Below, in pieces: positions 62,001 to 64,000 of a DNA stretch of 64,000 nt. Every line of letters starts with the position of its first letter. Position 1 is the stretch's first letter. Source of the stretch: Isoetes taiwanensis (lineage: Eukaryota > Streptophyta > Lycopodiopsida > Isoetales > Isoetaceae); contig JAJEKV010000061.1 of NCBI GenBank assembly GCA_021234155.1, forward strand, positions 7,735,013 through 7,799,012. The letters run 5' to 3'. Below the pieces are notes generated by a model. The model was not told where the DNA came from. It worked only from the letters and a program-made list of their open reading frames with translations, and searched no databases. A program made the position numbers and the translations under genes.

Positions 62001-64000
62001 TTGAACTGCATGAGAGTCTAGGTTGCTCTTGTAATTTACTGCTATTTTGCTTACTATTCATTATTTGGAGTTAAGTTTTTGTGAATTATGTAATGACATA
62101 AATGAGACATTTGGAGCTGGTGGCTATGCTGACTGAGCTTCTTCATCTGGCATTTAGTGTAGTGAGGCTTATTTTTATATGAATAGGTCTCAGGCCCACT
62201 TTCACGAGATGATATGGTATAGTGTGCTCTTCTTCTTCACTTCTCTTTTTCCTCTTTTGTCCTTAATTTGAAGACAGTTGATGTAGGCACTTCTCTTTTT
62301 CCGTTAATGTCCTTAATTTGAACACAGTCGATGCAGGTTTTCATGAAGTGCGTGTACCAAGTCATGTAAATCTTTTGAGGCTCTTCTTACGCATGACACT
62401 TGTGGCTATCTTACGCATGACACTTGTGGTTATCTATTATTGTTTTTAAAATAAGAATGTTAGTGGTGACTCCGATTAATACCCATGCTGGTTAAGCATA
62501 GCTACTAACAGTTCGGCCCAGTCATATCAACATCTCCATATCCAGCGCATCAGAACAATAAAAATGGATCCTAAATGCTCAAATTTAAGCAAATGAAGCA
62601 ACACAAGCCATAGTGTTCGATCGTAGAGAAGAAGGATATTATTTTCCAAGAAAAAGGATATTATTTTCCTTGTGGAAGCTAAAATCGAGGAAGAGGTTGA
62701 GCGATTCAAACTGCCAACTTCGTCACTTATATAAGCCGTAGTTCCCAGTGTTCGATCTGGCATTTTGTCACTTATATAAGCTGTAGTTCCCAGTGTTCGA
62801 TCGTAGAGAAAAGGGATATTATTTTCCTTGTGGAGGCTGAAATCGAGGAAGAGGTTGAGCGATTCAAAGTACCAACTTCAGTCACTTATATATTTGAATG
62901 GGGCAACTTTGGTCTCTTTGTAAGAAAACATATGCGTTAACATAAGATTGTCAATGTTTAAGGGGTTGTATTCGTGTTAAGATTGTCAATGGTTAAGGGG
63001 TTGTATTCGTGTAAAAAATGATATAAAAGTGATTGTGGCAGGGTTGGTTTGACCTGAGAGCATGAAATTGGTGGTTTGACCTGAGAGCATGAAATTGCTT
63101 TTATAGACGTTAGACTTGTTGAATGGGTGGACGAGGTCAAGATGACGTGGCTATTTAGTTCTATTTTTTATTTTGGAGTTATTTTAGGTTTTTTATGTAG
63201 AGTTAATTGCAAATTGGCGCTCGAGCTCCAGGGCAGCGAACAGATCGTCGCTAAAGCTTCATGGCAAGCTCAAATAGATTGGTGCTCAAGCTCTAGGGCA
63301 GGGGTGAAGGTTTTCTTGATGGCGAACAGATCGCACGATGCAAAGGCGGTCTGCATAGCGGAGGAACTCTGCAAATAGAACTCTGATTAGAGCCTTTGCA
63401 GGTAGTAGAGGCCGCAGTTATTTGATTAGGAGATGTAAGCCCTGCTATATTTTTTCAGGGCTAGAAGCTATGGTGTGCAATGCAGATAATTTGATGAAGG
63501 ATTTTATGTGATTGGATGAGCAATTTCCGTTGAAGTGTCTTGGATGAAGGATGTGCAAATTGATTGGTAGTGTTTGCAGTGCTATTTGTCCATCACTGAT
63601 ACATTCTACACCTCCAGAACTAATTTGCATTTGCAGAGGGCCGTTCTGCAGAAACAACATGGACTCCTACGGAAACATCACTGATTCTTATGTTGAAGCT
63701 TCCCCTTTTTTTTGGGGAAACTTTGCAGCTGCTGTGCAAGGGCAAAAGACTCTTCTTCTTGATTCTCTGCTTGCTTATAAATGTTTTGAAGCTCCAATGG
63801 TGGTCTGATTTGTATCTTGACTTTTTTCAATGGTGGCAAAATCATAAGGTGATGTGAAAAAGGTTGTTTGACCCCATCAAGGGGTCATGTTTTTAAATCG
63901 TGTGGCTGCCTTTGTTTTTATTTAAGGTCCAGATTCCACTAGTTGACCAGGTCCGCAATAGCAATTCCACTGTAGGTGGAAGTCCTTGACGCAGTCAGAT
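62001..64000. other. 3' flank of the F-box gene with many short tandem duplications
   Basis: No gene recognised. Repeated pairs: 'cacttctctttttcc' plus 'gtccttaatttgaa' (62235-62330), 'cttacgcatgacacttgtgg' (62388 and 62411), a duplication of about 170 bp (62616-62890, with 'ggatattattttcc', 'gaggaagaggttgagcgatt' and 'cacttatataag'), 'ggttaaggggttgtattcgt' or its variant (62958 and 62992), and 'gtttgacctgagagcatgaa' (63047 and 63073). The small frame at 63551-63808 is unrecognised. Confidence 0.6.

Overview
The window is nuclear DNA of a land plant. It has GT-AG introns, plant-type genes (an STT3 oligosaccharyltransferase subunit, an F-box protein, and remnants of HPPD, KARI, a PPR protein and a REF6/ELF6-like JmjC demethylase), L1-type LINEs with poly(A) tails, an LTR element with a plant-type primer-binding site, and long AT microsatellites. 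The low gene density, many old retroelements and decayed intron-bearing gene copies suggest a large genome, possibly a fern or other non-flowering vascular plant. That placement is a guess.

Layout. 1-720: LTR-like sequence, unassigned. 735-10290: an LTR retrotransposon without recognisable coding capacity (LARD-like), with a 5'-truncated left LTR, a TGGTATTAGAGCC primer site, a polypurine tract, a full right LTR and an antisense tRNA-derived SINE inside. 11811-12943 (minus) and 20497-22460 (plus): two pieces of a second non-LTR family whose 3' ends carry an ATTCT-type pentamer tail instead of poly(A). 16081-17346: a LINE copy with only ORF1. 18793-19470: a tandem duplication. 24204-24985: a retroelement 3' end. 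24997-29706: a giant foldback element bounded by and centred on (TA)n, whose arms carry arrays of perfect heat-shock-element pentamers and tRNA-like box A/box B modules. 29938-30566 (minus): a JmjC demethylase pseudogene. 34685-40423: a nearly complete L1-type LINE with a 9-bp target-site duplication and an ATGA overlap of ORF1 and ORF2.

41729-46760 (minus): a run of gene remnants in one orientation: KARI 3' exons, HPPD (split by a 1-kb insertion) and a PPR protein. HPPD and KARI meet intron-to-intron. 52433-55214: an STT3B-like gene with five introns and four single-base frameshifts. 57900-58860 (minus): the 3' end of another LINE. 60096-62000: an intact two-exon F-box gene, the best candidate for a functional gene here.

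The genes do not form a pathway. Most of the window is transposons and decaying copies, and the only fully open gene is the F-box gene. The most unusual structure is the foldback element with its heat-shock-element arrays and tRNA-like promoter modules.
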